DNA of 64,000 bases. It comes from Aselliscus stoliczkanus (taxonomy: Eukaryota > Chordata > Mammalia > Chiroptera > Hipposideridae). Location of the stretch: assembly GCA_033961575.1 (NCBI GenBank), contig CM066732.1:95843187-95907186 (forward strand), read 5' to 3'. The notes beneath the pieces are model-generated. The model did no database searches, was not told the origin of the DNA, and worked only from the letters and a program-made list of their open reading frames with translations. The position numbers and the translations under genes are program-made. Positions 27,801 to 34,129 of this stretch are shown here, one piece after another. Within the stretch, counting starts at the first letter, position 1. Every line of letters begins with the position of its first letter.

Positions 27801-29104
27801 CAACAGAAACTTTGCAGGCCAGAAGAACTGGTAGGAAATATTGAAAACGATGAAAAGCAAGAAACCAACTAAGATTACTTTACCCACAAAGCTATCATTT
27901 AGAATCGAAGGACAGATAAAGAGCTTCCCAGACAAGAAAAAGCTAAAGGAGTCATCACCACCAAACCAGTATTACAAGAAACGTTAGAGGGATTTCAGAC
28001 AAAAAAATAAAAACAAAAAAACCAACAAAAATCTAAAATATTAATAAAATGGCAATAACTACATATCTATCAACAATCACTTTAAATGTAAATGCATTAA
28101 ATGCTCCAATCAAAAGATATAGGGTGGCTGAATGGATAAGAAAACAAGACCCATACATATGATGCCTACAATAGAGACTCACTTCAGATCAAAAGACACA
28201 CACAGACTGAAAGTAAAGGGGTGGAAAAAAGACAGTTCATGAAAATAAAAATGAAGAAAACAAACAAACAAAAAACAAAAAACTGGGATAGCAATACTTA
28301 CACCAGAAAAAAATAGGCTTTAAAACAAAGGTTATAACAAGAGACAAAGAAGGACCTAGTAATTCCACTTCTGGGTATTTATCTGAAGAAACCCAAAAAG
28401 CTACTTCAAAGGGACGTGTACATCCATATGTTCATTGCAGCGTCAGTTACAAAATCCAAAATATGAAGACAACCCGGGTGTCTGTCAATGGAAGAACAGA
28501 TAAAGTGGAGGTGGCACACATATACACAATGGAGTATTACTCAGCCATAAAAGAGAATGAAATCTTGCCATCTACCACATGGTTGGACCTGGAGGGTATT
28601 GTGCTCAGTGTAGTAAGTTGGACAGAGAAAAACAAATATGATATGATTTCACTTATAAGTGGACTCTAAAGAACAAATAAACAAACAAATGAAATATAAA
28701 CAAACTCATAGATACAGAGAACATTTTGATGGATGCCAGATGGGAGGGGGTTTGGTGGAAGATGAAAAAGTGGAAGAAATTAGTAAGTACAAATTGGTTG
28801 TTCCACAGTAGTCATGGGGATGTCAAGTAAAGCATAAGGAATATAGTCAATGATATAGTAATAGCTATGTATAGTGCCAGGTAGGTACTGGACTTGTCAG
28901 GGGGATCACTTCTTAAATTACATGTCTAGCCACTATGCTGTACACCTGAAATTAATGTAAAATAATACTGAACCTCAACTGTAACTGAAATTTTTTTTTT
29001 TTTTTTTTTTGAGGGCAGTATCACTGGCCCTCATGCGGGACCCGAACCAGGGCCGCTGGCCTCCCAAGCCAGCACTCAACCACCGCGCCACTAGGCCAGC
29101 CCAA

Positions 29105-29135
<31 letters not shown>

Positions 29136-32100
29136 AACTGAAAAATTTTAAAAAGAGGGGAAAGGTGAAGGGGAATAAAGAGGTTCAAATTTCCAGGCAT
29201 GAAACAAATAAATCTTCAGGATGTAATGTACAGCATAAGAAATATCATCAATAATATTGTGATAGCACGATACGGTGTCAGATGTTTGCTGGACTTATCA
29301 AGGTGATCACTTCTTTACATACATACATGTTAAATAACTATGGTGTATACTTAAGACTAATATAATATTGTATGTTAGCTATATTTTAATAAAAATCTTT
29401 AAATAAATAAAAATGAAAAAAACAAATATTTTAAGCACAATATCTTGAGGAACTCTTTGTCTTAAAACAGTCAGATATCTTATTGTTTATCACTTCTACA
29501 GATTTACAGCCATTCTCATATTATCCAAAGCTTTCTGAACTAACTGTGGACCTTAACTAATTGCTGGAATGTTTTTAGATCTTCAAATATGCTATTGCTC
29601 ATTAAGTGCCACAACTGTCAAAACTTTGGTAACAGCATTCAAATAGCTGCCACTTAAAACTATCATCAATCTAAGATTAGTATGTGAAGAACCGGTGATT
29701 TTTTCAAGATAGAAACACTTACGAAGAGCAGCTGTATTAAAAAACAACCGGTAGATTTAAAAAGGTGTAGCCACTTTGGAAAACAGTCTAGCAGTTCCTT
29801 AAAAGGGTAAGCATAAAGTTACTATGTGACCCAGTGATTCCTCTCCTAGGTATACACCCAAGAGAAATGAAAACACATGTCCATACTGAAAACCTGTACT
29901 CAAATCTTCATGGTAGCATTATTCATAATAGCCAAAAAGTAAAAACAACTCACTATTGATAGCTATGATTCATAACAGCCACAAAGTACAAACAACCCAA
30001 TTAGTTCATCAACTGAAGCATGGATAAATAAAATGTGGTATGTCCATTTAATGGAATGTTATTTGACAATAAAGAAGAAATGAAGGGGCCGGCCAAGTGG
30101 CGTGGTGGTTAAGAGCTGGTTTGGGATGCTAGCGGCCCGGGTTCAGATCCCACATATGAGGGACAGTGACACTAACCTCTTAAAAAAAAAAAGAAACGAA
30201 GTACTGATGTACAAAATAAATGAACCTTGAGAGCATTATGCTAAGCGAGAGAAGACAAACACAAAGGACCACATGTTGTCCTATTTGTATGAAATACCTA
30301 GAACAGACACATTCATAGAGACAAATGGTAGACTGATGACTGCCTGGGGCTGAGATGAATGGAGAGAATGAGGGGTAACAGCTAAGGGGAGTGGGGTTGC
30401 TTCTGAGGGTGAGAAAATATTCTGGAATTAGATAGTGATGATAGTTATACAACTCTATGAATATACTAAAAACCACAGAACTGTGCATCTTAAAAGGCTG
30501 AATTTTTTTGGTATGTGAAATATATTTCAGTAAAGCTGTCATTAGAATGATCACCACCATCAAAATATGAAGTCAAAAAATGTATCTTCAGAGCCGGCTG
30601 GGTGGTGCAGTTGGTTAACAGGGCGAGCTCTGAGCAACAGGGTCACTGGTTTGATTCCCACATGGGCCAGTGAGCTATGCCTGAGCTGAGCTGCCAATAG
30701 GCGGCCGGATTGCTCAGGTGGTGAGAGAGCGTGCTCTTAACAACAAGGTTGCCGGTTCGACTCCGGCATGGGATGGTGGGCTGCACCCCAAACCACCCGG
30801 CCCCACCCTGGCCACAACTAGATTGAAAGAGGGGACTGGACTTTGAGCTGAGCTTGCGCCCTCCACAACTAAGATTGAAAGACAACAACTTGACTTGGAG
30901 CTGATGGGTCCTGGAAAAACATACTGTTCCCCTTCCCCAATTCCTCAATAAAATCTTTTAAAAAAAAAAAGTATCTTCAATTAATATAACCCAGAGGGTA
31001 AATACCCAGTATGAAGGTCTAAGATTTTTCTTGAAACTCTCACCTCCTTGTCTTTACTATACTTGTTCTGGTGAAGTTTCTTGTATTTGTGTAGCCGTAG
31101 CATATTATGAAGTTCTTCTCTGCTGAGATTGAGTTCTTCCTCCTCCTCTTCTTCCTCTTCTTCTTCTTCATCATCATTGTCTTCACTCTGAGAATCTGCC
31201 TCACTGGATTCATCACTTAACAGAATGCTCTGAAAAAGGGAGAAAATGGAAATGGAGCTTCTGCTATTAAACAATTCATTTTATAATACAAGCATTTTTT
31301 CCAGATCCCCAAACAATGGTAAAAACAACTAGAGGGCAGTCATCCCAGTATCCCTTATACTATTCTTTACCAATTCAACTGAAAAAACAAAAGAATACCA
31401 ATGAAACTCAGTGGGTACAAATTAAAGAGCACTGAAACATGGGAAATGCTTCATTATAAACATCAACAGGGCTAAATTTTACTAAGTATTTCACTATACT
31501 TAAGATAGTTTAACTGGGGCCGGCCAAGTGGCGCGGTGGTTAAGAGCTGGTTTGGGACACCAGCGGCCCTGGTTCGGGTCCTACATATGAGGGCCAGTGA
31601 CACTGCCCTCAAAAAAAAAAAAAGATAGTTTAACTGAATGTCAAATACCAAGGCAAAAAACCTGAACAAAAAAATTACCTTTAGGATATAAAGAAATACA
31701 GGAAGTAGGCAGTGATGGCTAATAAGGGAGAAAGAAAATCTACTGACAAATGGATAAACAAAATGTGATATTATCCAGATAATGAAATATTCATCCATAA
31801 AAAGGAATAAAATACTGATATGTGCCACAACACGAATAAACCTTGAAAATGTTATGCTAAGTGAAAGAAGCCAGACACAAAAGGTGACGAGTTATATGAT
31901 TCTGTTTTGAAATGTCCAGAATAGGCAAATCCATACAGACAGAAAATAGATTAGTGGTTGCCATGGGCTGGGGATGCAGAGAATGAGGAGTGACTGCTAA
32001 TGAGTACAAAGGTTTCCTTCTCTGAGTGATGAAAATGTTTTGGAATTAGATGGTGGTGATGGATGCACACAAAACTTTATGAATACACTAAAAATCACCA

Positions 32101-32979
32101 CATTATACTTAAAAAGGGTAAATTTTACAGCATGTGAATTATATCCCATTTTTTTTAACATGTGATGGATAAACATAAAGATTTCTACACTCCCAACAGC
32201 TCACTGATTTGTAATTTTAGCAGGTTATCTGAATTATAAACATTCTGCTTTCTCTTACCTTTAGCCACTTTCTGCTTTTCTTCAACTTAGAAAAGTTATA
32301 TAAATTCCCTTTGTCAGATTTTGATTCTGTGTAAAGAAACATAAAAAATAATAAAATGAAAGGATGACTGCCCCAACAGAACTGATAGTCCAAAGAGGGA
32401 CCTCACGCCACACTGACCTGACTGCAGAACTCCATTCAGTGAGTATGTGTTTAACATTCCAGAACTGCTGGCTCCAGAAGTTTCACCAAGCAATGAATTT
32501 GGAGGTTCTTCCTTAACTTGTATTAAGGGATCCCCAGACTGGGGCAATAAAGGATTATTGTCATCCAGTCCATCTTCACTTTCATCACTATAAATTGAAG
32601 AATGGTGAATCCATAGTCAGAGCTGACCCAGCAAAATATTATAATTTATGGTTAGCAGACTAAATATTTTATACAAGAAATTGATCCTTTGAATAAGTTG
32701 ACTGTGTTTTTTTTAAGAGGGGAAAAAAATATCCAACGCCCTAGGAATCATAAAATATTTTAACCCTGAAATCTACAGGGATAAAGGGAATCAGAAATAT
32801 GGTCAAACACTATACTGGGAATACAGACTAGCATACCTAGAAATATTCCTGTTGAAGATGGCTGATGTTTGTCGCAGGAAATGGTCCAACCGGAGGGCCC
32901 TCTCCAAGTACTGAAGATAGAGCGGCTTTGCCAGCTCAGTGCAGCCGCCATCGTCCCCGGCACCCAACTCCGAGGCCAT
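755..32979 (-). CDS. INO80: INO80 chromatin-remodelling ATPase, N-terminal half (17 coding exons, partial)
   Basis: Catalytic subunit of the nuclear INO80 complex, which slides nucleosomes and acts in transcription, DNA repair and replication. Coding segments on the minus strand: 32837-32979, 32418-32587, 32259-32326, 31044-31229, 23612-23732, 22289-22503, 17291-17344, 16311-16514, 14246-14441, 13426-13493, 12372-12581, 11792-11872, 10930-11025, 5034-5093, 3716-3858, 1812-1896, 755-872 (2218 nt, 739 codons plus one base). All introns are GT-AG and phases join without a stop. Seen in order: acidic N-terminus with 12 consecutive Glu, Lys/Arg-rich stretch (about 217-241), DBINO/HSA region (about 290-415), then the SNF2 ATPase lobe with Walker A DEMGLGKT (553-560), motif Ia (581-592), DEAQ (662-665) and TGTPIQN (690-696). 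The second RecA lobe and C-terminus lie beyond base 1. Identification rests on near-identity to remembered human INO80 and is very secure. Confidence 0.97.
1241..1443 (+). mobile_element. hAT-type MER element (copy 1)
   Basis: Starts ATCAGGGGTCAGCCAA and ends CAGACCCCTGTTG, with AATAAAGTTTTATCGGAAC and TATGGCCTGTGAAATCTAAA inside. Sibling copies at 8476 and 41716. Confidence 0.7.
1812..1896 (-). CDS. INO80: INO80 exon 17 (residues 672-700), motif III
   Basis: Acceptor TTATTGGACAG, with a short and interrupted pyrimidine tract; donor GCAGAG|GTAGGC. Codes for [17 protein letters not shown] then TGTPIQN (690-696). 85 nt, phases 2 to 0. Confidence 0.96.
2888..3652. mobile_element. Tigger-like DNA transposon, split by a SINE
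   Basis: Terminal inverted repeats TGACCCCTGAACAAC (2888) and GTTCAAGGGTCAA (3641). Internal phrases (TTCAATAAATATAGTATA, TTTCTTTTCTCTAGCTTAC) match a non-autonomous pogo/Tigger-type family common in mammals. Split by the SINE at 3157-3572. Confidence 0.7.
3157..3572 (-). mobile_element. Long tRNA-derived SINE (type A-long)
   Basis: Reverse orientation, poly(T) on the left, tRNA-like head (GCCGGCTGAGTGGCGAGTTGG) on the right. Target-site duplication TATATG(T/C)AGACTTT at 3143-3156 and 3573-3586. In sense orientation with INO80 in intron 16; its polyadenylation hexamer is decayed to AATACA. Confidence 0.85.
3716..3858 (-). CDS. INO80: INO80 exon 16 (residues 625-672), Walker B DEAQ
   Basis: Acceptor ATTTACAG, donor TTCCAG|GTAATA. 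Codes for [19 protein letters not shown], then [16 protein letters not shown] at 662-665 coordinates Mg-ATP hydrolysis (the human equivalent Glu is residue 653). 143 nt, phases 0 to 2. Confidence 0.97.
4234..4995 (+). mobile_element. Internally deleted mariner-type element with SINE inside
   Basis: Inverted ends: 4234-4263 (AGGAGATGTGATCAGAAAAT...) against the complement of 4969-4995 (CGGTGTGATCAAAAAATATG...). Between them are transposase remnants in plus orientation: [24 protein letters not shown] and [20 protein letters not shown] with YFEGD, the C-terminal mariner signature. It is far shorter than a full 1.3 kb element even before subtracting the inserted SINE, and has stops. Confidence 0.8.
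4625..4771 (-). mobile_element. tRNA-derived SINE (type B)
   Basis: TTTTAGCTGAGCCATCTTGCC ... GAACTGCTGTTGCTCAGA in reverse. Duplication GAAAGTAAA at 4616-4624 and 4772-4780. Inserted inside the mariner remnant, so younger than it. Confidence 0.85.
4994..5017. repeat. Alternating purine-pyrimidine (GT)n(GC)n tract
   Basis: CGTGTGTGCGCGCGCGCGCGCAC, potential Z-DNA, located 17-40 nt inside intron 15 from the exon 15 donor and touching the mariner end. Confidence 0.85.
5034..5093 (-). CDS. INO80: INO80 exon 15 (residues 605-624)
   Basis: Acceptor TTTCCAG, donor AGTCAG|GTAACT. Exactly 20 codons beginning [20 protein letters not shown](GC)n tract and the terminal repeat of a mariner element lie within 40 nt of the donor, on the intronic side. 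Confidence 0.95.
5622..5964. mobile_element. Tigger/MER2-like DNA transposon
   Basis: Starts GAGTCATCCCTCAGTATCTG and ends CAGATACAGAGGGCCAAGTG, imperfect inverted ends. The interior (ATTACTTATAATACCTAATA, CAATGTAAATAATTGTTATA) is the widely conserved body of this family. Confidence 0.75.
6865..7055 (+). mobile_element. VES-like SINE (tRNA-Ile-type head)
   Basis: GAGCTCAGATGGTTAGAGCG (box A) and GTTTCCAGTTCAATGCC (decayed box B) resemble tRNA-Ile(AAT). Followed by CCACATGGGTCACTATGAG and a TGTTCCCCCCACCAATAAA tail. This is the bat VES family pattern, and the only such copy here. Confidence 0.65.
7800..7917 (-). mobile_element. Short tRNA-derived SINE (type A)
   Basis: GAGGGCAGTGTCACTGGCCC ... 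CACTGCGCCACTCAGCCGGC in reverse. Duplication AAGAACCACACTTTTA at 7784-7799 and 7918-7933. Confidence 0.88.
8476..8650 (-). mobile_element. hAT-type MER element (copy 2)
   Basis: CAGAGGTCATCAAACCTTTT, CTGTAAAGGGCCAGTTAGTA, TTTGTAGGCCATACAGTCTC: reverse orientation of the element at 1241; truncated on its right. Confidence 0.7.
8700..9420 (+). mobile_element. Old L1 3' end (interrupted by a SINE)
   Basis: Plus-strand L1 tail phrases: AATTCCGTTCCTAGGTATAT, AATAGCCAAAAGGTGGAAAC, AAAACATTATGCTAAGTGAA. Carries the SINE at 9274-9360 near its end. Confidence 0.75.
9274..9360 (-). mobile_element. Short type A SINE with internal deletion
   Basis: GAGGGCAGTGTCACTGGCCC followed directly by CACAAGCCAGCACTC; about 30 nt including box B are missing. 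Duplication CTATACTGTACACTTTA flanks it (9257-9273 and 9361-9377). Confidence 0.85.
9511..9629 (+). mobile_element. Short type A SINE with internal deletion
   Basis: GGGCCGGCCGAGTGGTGCGG head, then GCGCTGGCCCCGGTTTGAG: the segment between the two GGC stretches is lost. Tail (CAA)n. Duplication AAGCTCAAC at 9501 and 9630. Confidence 0.85.
9720..10900. other. INO80 intron 14 interior
   Basis: No exon seen. The stretch 9990-10500 is C/T-rich and repeat-like but I cannot assign it to a family. Short open frames here lack splice support. Confidence 0.5.
10930..11025 (-). CDS. INO80: INO80 exon 14 (residues 573-604), motif Ia
   Basis: Acceptor CTGTTGCAG, donor TTCAAG|GTAAAA. 32 codons, [19 protein letters not shown] then [13 protein letters not shown]. 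The LIISPASTL stretch is SNF2 motif Ia. Confidence 0.96.
11295..11530 (+). repeat. MIR element
   Basis: TTGATTCTCACAAAATTCC, GGCAGATAATATCCCACTTT, GTTAAGTGAATTGCCCGGTT, TACACAGCTAGTAAGTG: the classic MIR core and 3' end. Confidence 0.8.
11792..11872 (-). CDS. INO80: INO80 exon 13 (residues 546-572), Walker A
   Basis: Acceptor TTCCCCCAG, donor GCTGAG|GTGGGT. 27 codons with [12 protein letters not shown]; Lys559 is the predicted ATP phosphate-binding lysine. In-frame exon. Confidence 0.97.
12372..12581 (-). CDS. INO80: INO80 exon 12 (residues 476-545), start of ATPase lobe 1
   Basis: Acceptor CTTTTCCAG, donor GAACAG|GTGAAT. 70 codons. Ends with [19 protein letters not shown], the Q-motif-like entrance to the SNF2 ATPase domain. 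Confidence 0.97.
13426..13493 (-). CDS. INO80: INO80 exon 11 (residues 453-475)
   Basis: Acceptor TTTTCAG, donor GCTCGG|GTGAGT. Codes for [19 protein letters not shown] and neighbours, part of the post-HSA linker. 68 nt, phases 1 to 0. Confidence 0.95.
14246..14441 (-). CDS. INO80: INO80 exon 10 (residues 388-453)
   Basis: Acceptor CATTTAG, donor GATTATG|GTGAGT. Codes for the end of DBINO ([20 protein letters not shown]) and the linker [16 protein letters not shown]. 196 nt, phases 0 to 1. Confidence 0.96.
14746..14894 (-). mobile_element. Type B SINE
   Basis: AGCTAAGCCATCCTGCCACC ... TCATTTGGCCGGCC in reverse. Duplication TTACTATATTACTTTT at 14730-14745 and 14895-14910. Confidence 0.87.
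16311..16514 (-). CDS. INO80: INO80 exon 9 (residues 320-387), DBINO/HSA helix
   Basis: Acceptor GCTGCAG, donor CGGGAG|GTAAGA. 68 codons, almost all charged and helical ([35 protein letters not shown]). This long basic/acidic helix is the platform for actin, ARP4 and ARP8 in INO80 complexes (family knowledge). Confidence 0.97.
17291..17344 (-). CDS. INO80: INO80 exon 8 (residues 302-319), 54-nt in-frame exon
   Basis: Acceptor TTTTAG, donor CGAAAG|GTAAAA. Exactly 18 codons ([18 protein letters not shown]) within the DBINO region. Skipping would keep frame but remove part of the actin/Arp-binding helix. The donor is weaker than its neighbours' because of the A-rich downstream sequence. Confidence 0.94.
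17511..17611 (+). mobile_element. Short type A SINE
   Basis: GGCTGATCGAGTGGCGCAGG ... GGTTCGGGTCCCACAT ... CCGCCCTCC then poly(A). Duplication AATAATAATAAGGTAG on both sides. Lies 167 nt upstream of the exon 8 acceptor. Confidence 0.87.
18480..18765 (+). repeat. Ancient interspersed repeat, family also at 54290-54540
   Basis: AATGCAACATGTAGTTTTAG, GATCCTGGATTGAATCAG and AACTGCACTGTGGTTATATA match in wording and order the piece at 54290-54540 (AATGCAATGTGTGAGCAAGG ... TTTGATAATTGTGTAAC). Probably a MER/L1M-class repeat; I cannot name it. Confidence 0.45.
18830..21870 (-). mobile_element. Long ancient L1 (L1M type), minus strand
   Basis: About 3 kb of minus-strand L1-like sequence. 20760-21870 shows the usual reversed L1 tail phrases (ATGGACATTTGGATTGTTTC, CATTCCTAGAAGTGGAAGTG, GTTCTTTATATATTAG). 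18830-20740 is homologous in part (19690-20140) to 40230-40800, so both belong to the same repeat family. A SINE interrupts it at 21374-21506. Confidence 0.65.
21374..21506 (-). mobile_element. Type B SINE
   Basis: AAGCTGAGCTATCCAGGCC ... GAGCCACTTGGCCGGCCC in reverse. Duplication TAAGAGTT at 21366-21373 and 21507-21514; inserted in L1. Confidence 0.85.
22289..22503 (-). CDS. INO80: INO80 exon 7 (residues 230-301)
   Basis: Acceptor TTTGCAG, donor CCAAAG|GTAAGC. Starts with basic [14 protein letters not shown], then [14 protein letters not shown] and the start of the DBINO region ([20 protein letters not shown]). 215 nt, ends in phase 0. Confidence 0.96.
22504..24600. other. INO80 introns 6 and 5 (left part) around exon 6
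   Basis: Outside exon 6 (23612-23732) this holds unassigned AT-rich sequence; nothing coding seen. Confidence 0.5.
23612..23732 (-). CDS. INO80: INO80 exon 6 (residues 190-230)
   Basis: Acceptor GCTTCAG, donor CTTAAAG|GTAAGC. Codes for [19 protein letters not shown] followed by the Lys-rich [14 protein letters not shown], the start of a probable bipartite nuclear localisation region. 121 nt, phases 0 to 1. Separated from exon 5 by a 7.3 kb intron that holds an ORF2-deleted L1. Confidence 0.95.
24634..25090 (+). mobile_element. Type A-long SINE
   Basis: GGCCGGCCGAGTGGCGCATT head, GGTTCGGATCCCACAT box B, CAGCTCCACCTGGAGCTGGG palindrome, then CAATAAAAAATAAAAAAATC tail. Duplication GGTCAAATTTAAG at 24621-24633 and 25091-25103. 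Closely similar to 53683-54138. Confidence 0.9.
25181..25662 (+). mobile_element. Type A-long SINE
   Basis: Same family as the copy 90 bp to its left, with a longer body (GATGATGAACAACAGCTCC). Its poly(A) abuts the start of the L1/HAL1-like element. Confidence 0.85.
25663..28990 (+). mobile_element. ORF2-deleted L1 (HAL1-like)
   Basis: A 3.3 kb LINE remnant. At the left is a 5' UTR-like region. ORF1-like sequence spans about 27110-27990, with a coiled-coil part (27184-27378 open) and recognisable ORF1 RRM/CTD stretches ([29 protein letters not shown]). The start of the ORF2 endonuclease ([18 protein letters not shown], about 28085-28330) follows, and the sequence then jumps to the extreme ORF2 C-terminus and 3' UTR (28345-28980). 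The reverse transcriptase is entirely missing. Stops and frameshifts show it is inactive. The gene plan matches half-L1 (HAL1) elements. Confidence 0.75.
28991..29103 (-). mobile_element. Short type A SINE at the L1 tail
   Basis: T22, then GAGGGCAGTATCACTGGCCC ... GCGCCACTAGGCCAGCCC in reverse, followed by another T30 run. It is inserted at the L1 3' end, as if targeted to its A/T-rich tail. Confidence 0.85.
29104..29420 (+). mobile_element. L1 3' UTR remnant
   Basis: Contains a second copy of the L1 tail phrase (GTCAGATGTTTGCTGGACTTATC...GTGATCACTTCTTTA), partly duplicating the tail at 28830-28980. A SINE separates the two. Ends in TTTTAATAAAAATCTTTAAATAAATAAA. Confidence 0.55.
29755..30560 (+). 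mobile_element. Old L1 3' end interrupted by a SINE
   Basis: AGCCACTTTGGAAAACAGTC, CTAGGTATACACCCAAGAG, TTCATAATAGCCA and GAATTAGATAGTGATGATAG are L1 3' end phrases. The SINE at 30086-30190 is inserted in it. Confidence 0.7.
30086..30190 (+). mobile_element. Short type A SINE
   Basis: GGGCCGGCCAAGTGGCGTGG ... TTCAGATCCCACATATGAGG. Duplication AAGAAA(T/C)GAAG at 30075 and 30191. Confidence 0.87.
30591..30970 (+). mobile_element. Composite SINE with two tRNA-like modules (type C)
   Basis: First module GCCGGCTGGGTGGTGCAGTT ... GGTTTGATTCCCACAT. Second module GGCCGGATTGCTCAGGTGGT ... GGTTCGACTCCGGCAT. Then a VES-like tail with CTTGACTTGGAGCTGATGGG and CCTCAATAAAATCTTTT. Duplication around TGTATCTTCA on both sides. 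Confidence 0.85.
31044..31229 (-). CDS. INO80: INO80 exon 5 (residues 128-189, poly-Glu run)
   Basis: Acceptor TTTTTCAG, donor AAGGAG|GTGAGA. 62 codons in frame: [17 protein letters not shown], then NDD and twelve Glu encoded by mixed GAA/GAG, then [12 protein letters not shown]. The Glu codons form a purine-rich trinucleotide tract at about 31137-31172. Relative to human numbering (the known Walker B mutant is E653Q; here it is E663) the bat protein is about 10 residues longer, and this run accounts for it. Confidence 0.96.
31517..31621 (+). mobile_element. Short type A SINE
   Basis: GGGCCGGCCAAGTGGCGCGG ... CAGTGACACTGCCCTC then poly(A). Perfect 15-bp duplication AAGATAGTTTAACTG at 31502-31516 and 31622-31636, suggesting a recent insertion. 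Confidence 0.92.
31730..32160 (+). mobile_element. Old L1 3' end
   Basis: AACCTTGAAAATGTTATGC, TAAGTGAAAGAAGCCAGACA, GGCAAATCCATACAGACAGA. It lies in intron 4, only about 100 bp from exon 4. Confidence 0.7.
32259..32326 (-). CDS. INO80: INO80 exon 4 (residues 105-127)
   Basis: Acceptor TTTACACAG, donor CTAAAG|GTAAGA. Short basic segment containing [13 protein letters not shown]. 68 nt; joins exon 3 in phase and ends on a codon boundary. Confidence 0.94.
32418..32587 (-). CDS. INO80: INO80 exon 3 (residues 48-104)
   Basis: Acceptor TTTATAG, donor CAGTCAG|GTCAGT. Codes for a Ser/Asp/Pro-rich segment including [17 protein letters not shown]. The VKEEP stretch resembles a sumoylation consensus (psi-K-x-E), which is inference only. 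170 nt, phases 2 to 1. Confidence 0.95.
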
Positions 32980-33022
32980 AGAACAAATCTGTCTTCATGC
33001 ACAAAGGTCTCCAATTACACGG
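32837..33022 (-). CDS. INO80: INO80 exon 2 (43 nt of 5' UTR plus start codon, residues 1-48)
   Basis: Acceptor TCCATTCTGCAG before 33022; ATG at 32979-32977; donor after TTTCTAG (GTATGC). Codes for the conserved N-terminus starting MASELGAG. The start context is TCT-ATG-G, with no purine at -3. An overlapping out-of-frame upstream ATG lies at 32998. Ends in phase 2. Confidence 0.95.
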
Positions 33023-33597
33023 CTGCAGAATGGAGATAAGTAGTGAAAGATGAAATACTATTCATTCTTCCTTTACCTTGACTGTTTGCTATCAAAGTGA
33101 AGAGAAATCAGACCTCGTAGAACCCAGGTGAGAAGACAGAAATCTGTAAAAAGATCATGATAAAGCCCTCAATAGGCACTGCCTTCCAATGCAAAGGCAG
33201 AAGTTAAAATGATGAGAAGAATATCAAAATACAGAAATATTGTCTGTCATATGTCGCAATGGAAATTCACATACTTCTATGAAACAGTTCCTTAAAAGTT
33301 AAACCTACTTCTCTTTTGCCCTACAATTAATAATTACTCAAATTAATCCAAATCTATAAAAGCTCGCTGTGGTACACTTCACAGAGGAGCACCACCACTT
33401 TGTTCTCAGCACCTGCTTCAAAACAGCTGCTCCTTTTTTCATTTTGTATTTACATTTGTACATATGTGAGGTATTCCATTTACAAGAGAACAGATATACT
33501 GGTAGGTATTTTACAATCTCGTTAATAGGCCATGAAGCACAAGATTTAGAAATGATTTAGAAAACTGAAACAATGAATAGAGAATAAAAGTGAGGAT

Positions 33598-34039
33598 GAG
33601 AGCCAGCAGAGTGGCGCATTGGTTAAGAGCTGGCTTGGGATGCCAGCGGCCCCGGTTCGGATCTCACATGAGGGCCAGTGACACTGCCCTCTACAGCTAA
33701 GATGGTGAACAACAGCTCCACCTGGAGCTGGGCTGCTGTGAGTCCCTGGGGCGTCATAGCTGCAGCCCCTGCTGCAGTGGGCTGCATAGGCTACAGTGAG
33801 TGGCCGGCAGCCAGCGTGAGAAGCTGGCAACCAGTGTGAGCTTCTGTCCAGAGGCCGGCGACCGATCTGCTTCATCCAGGAAGAGCGCAACGATGATACC
33901 AACGCGGGCCAGTGAAGCGACATCCTCCACAACTAGACTGAATAACAAAAGGACAGCAACTTGTCTGTTCCCCTTTCCTGGTTCTCCAACACTGTTCCCC
34001 TCCACCAATTCCCCAATAAAATCTTTAAAAAAAAAAAGA
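33598..34039 (+). mobile_element. Type A-long SINE
   Basis: GAGCCAGCAGAGTGGCGCAT head, CCCCAATAAAATCTTTAAAA tail. In early-transcribed intron 1, 580 bp upstream of exon 2, antisense to INO80. Confidence 0.87.
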
Positions 34040-34129
34040 GAATAGCAAAAGAAATGCTTGTTGCCCCAGAAAGTTCTCTGAGGCTTTTGCTTCTTTCAGT
34101 CAATTCCTATCTCATATTCTAGGGGCCAT

